Origin: Chloroflexota bacterium
Lineage (GTDB): Bacteria > Chloroflexota > Anaerolineae > Anaerolineales > Villigracilaceae
Length of the DNA stretch: 7,894 nucleotides
Assembly: GCA_016875755.1 (NCBI GenBank)
Contig: VGOX01000086.1
Coordinates: forward strand, 1 to 7,894
Reading direction: 5' to 3'
The position numbers and the translations under genes are program-made. The notes below the pieces were generated by a model, which was not told where the DNA came from, searched no databases, and saw only the letters and a list, made by a program, of their open reading frames with translations. Every line of letters begins with the position of its first letter. Position 1 is the stretch's first letter. This document shows positions 6,344 to 7,894 of this stretch, in pieces.

Positions 6344-6352
6344 ATTATAGCA
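6344..6352 (-). promoter_or_regulatory. mntA-hepT promoter, extended -10
   Basis: On the minus strand this reads TGCTATAAT, a perfect -10 with the TGn extension. The predicted start, 6337-6338, leaves a very short 5' leader before mntA. The -35 is not recognisable. No obvious operator palindrome overlaps it. Confidence 0.6.
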
Positions 6353-6381
6353 TGAGTCAAAATTGCGGTATCGGATACAAT
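6353..6381 (+). promoter_or_regulatory. Weak candidate promoter for the dienelactone-hydrolase gene
   Basis: TACAAT (6376-6381) is a 5/6 match to the -10 consensus. The segment at -35 with 17-bp spacing is TGAGTC, a poor match. It lies 33 bp before the ATG, in the 87-bp divergent gap shared with mntA, the only place a promoter for this gene could be within the window's immediate upstream DNA. Confidence 0.3.
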
Positions 6382-6413
6382 AACAACAACCAACTTCCAA
6401 AAAGGAGACTCCC

Positions 6414-7169
6414 ATGTACACAACCGACATGTATGAAGGCGTGCTGGCGGAAACCGTGACCATTACTGGCGCGAACGGGGAAAGAATCAATGCCTATCTG
6501 GCGCGTCCGCTGGGCGAGGGAAAATTCCCTGCAATGGTGCTGGCGCATCACATGCCTGGCTGGGATGCATGGTATCGCGAGACGACCTATAAATTTGCGC
6601 TGAACGGCTACGTCACCATCACGCCCAACCTGTACTTCCGCGCGGGGCATGGCACGCCCGAAGATGTGGCAGCGAAGGTGCATGCGGATGGCGGCATTCC
6701 TGACGATCAGGCGGTCGGCGATCTCGAGGGCGCGATGAAACATGTCCGCGCGCTGGAGGATGTCAACGGAAAGGTCGGCATTTTCGGCACCTGCTCGGGC
6801 GGGCGGCATGCCTATCTCGCCGCGTGCCGGGTGCAAGGGTTTGACGCCATCGTGGATTGCTGGGGCGGACGCGTGGTGATGACTCCTGACCAGTTAAAGG
6901 TGAAAACTCCCGTTTCGCCTCTGGACTACACCCGTGACCTGTCCTGTCCCATTTTGGGTTTATTTGGCGAGGAAGATTCCAGCCCCACCCCCGAACAAGT
7001 CCGCTTGCATGAAGAGGAACTCAAGAAGCACGGCAAGAACTACGAGTTCCACATGTATCCGAATGCAGGACACGGCTTTTTCTATTATCACCGTCCCAAT
7101 TACAGGCAGGAGCAAGCGGTGGACGGCTGGAAGAAGACCTTTGCTTTTTTAGAGAAGAATTTGGCGTAG
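6414..7169 (+). CDS. Dienelactone hydrolase family alpha/beta-hydrolase
   Basis: A 251-residue cytosolic alpha/beta-hydrolase of the dienelactone hydrolase (carboxymethylenebutenolidase-like) family. The catalytic triad is visible: Cys nucleophile C127 in GTCSGG, an acidic residue in FGEEDSSPT (D188 most likely) and H220 in AGHGFFYY. The Cys rather than Ser nucleophile and the following GG are typical of DLH enzymes. The AHHMPGWDAWY segment near residues 43-53 supplies the oxyanion region. Length fits a complete protein. The natural substrate is not deducible; many relatives are annotated without any chlorocatechol pathway, and no aromatic-degradation genes are nearby. The start has a strong ribosome site, GGAG 6 nt before the ATG. 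The TAG stop abuts a palindromic repeat half-element, and the DUF6295-like gene follows 48 nt later, likely on the same transcript. Confidence 0.92.
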   Translation: MYTTDMYEGVLAETVTITGANGERINAYLARPLGEGKFPAMVLAHHMPGWDAWYRETTYKFALNGYVTITPNLYFRAGHGTPEDVAAKVHADGGIPDDQAVGDLEGAMKHVRALEDVNGKVGIFGTCSGGRHAYLAACRVQGFDAIVDCWGGRVVMTPDQLKVKTPVSPLDYTRDLSCPILGLFGEEDSSPTPEQVRLHEEELKKHGKNYEFHMYPNAGHGFFYYHRPNYRQEQAVDGWKKTFAFLEKNLA

Positions 7170-7204
7170 ATTGCTTCGCCGCAAAAGTGCGGCTCGCAAT
7201 GACA
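7169..7204. repeat. Half-copy of the palindromic REP/MITE-like element
   Basis: This 36-bp segment runs from the last base of the dienelactone-hydrolase stop codon through GATTGCTTCG to CTCGCAATGACA. It aligns along its length with the right half of the 5416-5514 element (5474-5514), differing by a few bases and small gaps. It folds by itself: GCCGC (7178-7182) with GCGGC (7189-7193), and ATTGC (7170-7174) with GCAAT (7196-7200). It fills most of the 48-bp gap before the next gene. Confidence 0.7.
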
Positions 7205-7217
7205 TGAGGAAACAAGT

Positions 7218-7493
7218 ATGTGCACTATGATCACGCAAAAAGTAAAAGTGGACGGAAGCGGCAAGGGACAGCAGGGTTGGTTTCAGTTGCAGCAGGCGAA
7301 TGTTTCGTATGACCATCCCTTCGATGCGCCATTTGAACATTCGTTGAATATTGATTTCGTAAACGAGGCTCATGGTCCCTCGGCGCGTGTGGCGGTGGAA
7401 TTGAGTCATGCCGCAGCACGCGAACTGGAGCGGACGATCCTCGCAGTGTTGGACGAGGCTGAGGCAGGCGGTCACCTGCCAAAACAAGGATGA
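7218..7493 (+). CDS. DUF6295-like small protein
   Basis: A 91-residue soluble protein starting MCTMITQKVKVDGSGKGQQG, with later motifs WFQLQQANVSYDHPF and LNIDFVNEAHGPSARVAVEL. From memory this pattern (MCT start, GSGKG, YDHP, NIDF, ARVAVELS) matches the DUF6295 family, which has no known function; the assignment is not checked by search. The protein reads as complete, with a predicted beta-rich core and a C-terminal helix (about 70-85) after ELSHAAARELE. There is no signal peptide or membrane segment. The ATG has GAGG (7206-7209) 8 nt upstream, so translation begins just after the palindromic half-element. It is followed by a terminator at 7514-7554, so the dienelactone-hydrolase gene and this one appear to form a two-gene unit. 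Confidence 0.8.
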   Translation: MCTMITQKVKVDGSGKGQQGWFQLQQANVSYDHPFDAPFEHSLNIDFVNEAHGPSARVAVELSHAAARELERTILAVLDEAEAGGHLPKQG

Positions 7494-7513
7494 GGCGTCT
7501 TCATCCGATGTAC

Positions 7514-7554
7514 AAAAACTCACCGCGAGATTTCATCCCCGCAGGTGAGTTTTT
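7514..7554 (+). terminator. Terminator after the DUF6295-like gene
   Basis: AAAAACTCACC (7514-7524) pairs perfectly with GGTGAGTTTTT (7544-7554); GCG/CGC inside extends the stem beyond a bulged A. The T-run continues into TATATTA. The A-run on the left side means it could also act on the minus strand. It starts 21 nt after the stop codon. Confidence 0.85.
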
Positions 7555-7560
7555 ATATTA

Positions 7561-7589
7561 TTGAGCAGAGAGTCACATGCTGATATACT
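7561..7589 (+). promoter_or_regulatory. Promoter of the short lipoprotein frame
   Basis: TTGAGC (7561-7566) as a -35 lies exactly 17 bp before TATACT (7584-7589), which also has the TGn extension (TGATATACT). This is the best two-box promoter in the window. Transcription should start near 7596, giving a leader of about 90 nt before the ATG at 7686. Confidence 0.6.
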
Positions 7590-7618
7590 TACTGCATCCC
7601 CTTGAAAAGTTGAAAAGC

Positions 7619-7657
7619 AAGGAACGGCTGCGTGCAACCGCCGCGTTCACCTTTTTT
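7619..7657 (+). other. Terminator-like hairpin in the 5' leader
   Basis: An interrupted stem (AAGG/CCTT, AA/TT, CGGC/GCCG, with two 2-nt bulges on the 3' side) is followed by six T's (7652-7657). It lies inside the predicted leader, 28 nt before the ATG. Just before it the octamer TTGAAAAG occurs twice in tandem (7602-7617). It could be an attenuator, an end of a short RNA, or incidental. I recognise no known riboswitch class. Confidence 0.35.
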
Positions 7658-7685
7658 GAATGCTCTTATGGAAAGAGAGGCAAGA

Positions 7686-7784
7686 ATGAAATCAACTCAC
7701 AGGTCAATTCTTCTGGCAATCGTCGCATTGCTGGCCGCATCAATGGCGTGTAACTTTGAGACTACCGAAGCAGATAACACCTGA
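7686..7784 (+). pseudogene. Lipoprotein signal peptide truncated after 32 codons
   Basis: The frame encodes 32 residues: a positively charged start (MKSTHR), a hydrophobic core (ILLAIVALLAA) and a lipobox-like MACNF with C22 as the lipidation site. Only ten residues follow before TGA at 7782-7784. A ribosome site GAGAGG lies 5 nt upstream, and promoter and leader are in place, so the 5' end is that of a real exported lipoprotein gene. Lipoproteins normally carry a folded domain after the Cys; here the sequence past the stop is AT-richer and does not continue in any frame as one. The simplest reading is a gene cut by a rearrangement or insertion near 7785. A genuinely tiny lipoprotein, or a sequencing frameshift, remains possible. 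Confidence 0.5.
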
Positions 7785-7826
7785 GGTGGATAAGTGTCTT
7801 TAGAGTTGAAAAAGGGGTGATCTAAG

Positions 7827-7894
7827 GTGGTGCAATTTGTTAAGGTTAATATATCACAGGTTGGGGAGCGATTTGCAGAGGGGCGCTGCAGCGC
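7827..7894 (+). CDS. Unidentified frame running off the right edge
   Basis: A frame opens after TGA 7818-7820 and stays open to the window end. GTG codons at 7827 and 7830 could start it, with a purine-rich AAAGGGGTGA ribosome-like stretch about 9 nt upstream. The visible residues read VQFVKVNISQVGERFAEGRC. I do not recognise the family. It lies in AT-richer DNA directly behind the truncated lipoprotein, so it may belong to an inserted element such as a transposase gene, but only 22 codons are visible and no terminal repeat has been identified. Confidence 0.3.
   Translation, partial: MVQFVKVNISQVGERFAEGRCS

Noticed and set aside
1..7894. CRISPR array, tRNA or rRNA genes
   Set aside because: No regularly spaced direct repeats, no tRNA cloverleaf signature and no rRNA-like sequence were found on either strand.

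Overview
The window is ordinary bacterial chromosome of moderately high GC. Its style suggests an environmental Chloroflexota, Anaerolineae-like genome: a SUMF1-domain protein with an N-terminal anchor, a small DUF6295-like protein, extended -10 promoters, interspersed palindromic repeats built on a TCGCAATGAC-type core, and a lipoprotein signal ending in ACNF. This placement is an inference; no rRNA or other strong taxonomic marker is present.

Left part (1-2640, plus strand): the 3' end of a YtcJ-like amidohydrolase, cut by the window edge and closed by a strong hairpin terminator. A HAD-family phosphatase and a membrane-anchored SUMF1/FGE-sulfatase-domain protein follow, 3 nt apart and so probably co-transcribed. 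A hairpin at 2613-2637 separates them from the convergent alaS.

Middle (2644-5692, minus strand): a complete alanyl-tRNA synthetase gene (alaS) carrying what looks like an in-frame palindromic repeat insertion at residues 392-406. Upstream of alaS lies a compact unannotated unit. It has an extended -10 promoter, a 26-codon ORF whose ATG falls at the predicted transcription start (leaderless) and in which 9 of 26 residues are Ala and 6 are Thr, a 9-bp inverted repeat joining the Ala codons to the stop codon, and an intrinsic terminator. A 99-bp imperfect palindromic element and alaS's own extended -10 promoter follow. The unit could be an alanine-sensing leader peptide/attenuator for alaS or an independent small transcript. 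This is the most interesting item here.

Right of that (5693-6352, minus strand) is an MNT-HEPN toxin-antitoxin pair, mntA-hepT, overlapping by 14 nt, with both active-site motifs intact. A divergent plus-strand pair follows: a dienelactone-hydrolase-family enzyme and a DUF6295-like protein, separated only by a half-copy of the palindromic repeat and closed by a terminator. The last 340 bases hold a well-formed promoter, a 5' leader with a terminator-like hairpin, a lipoprotein signal peptide that stops after 32 codons, and AT-richer DNA with a new open frame running off the window. That pattern fits a gene interrupted by an insertion, which is unproven.
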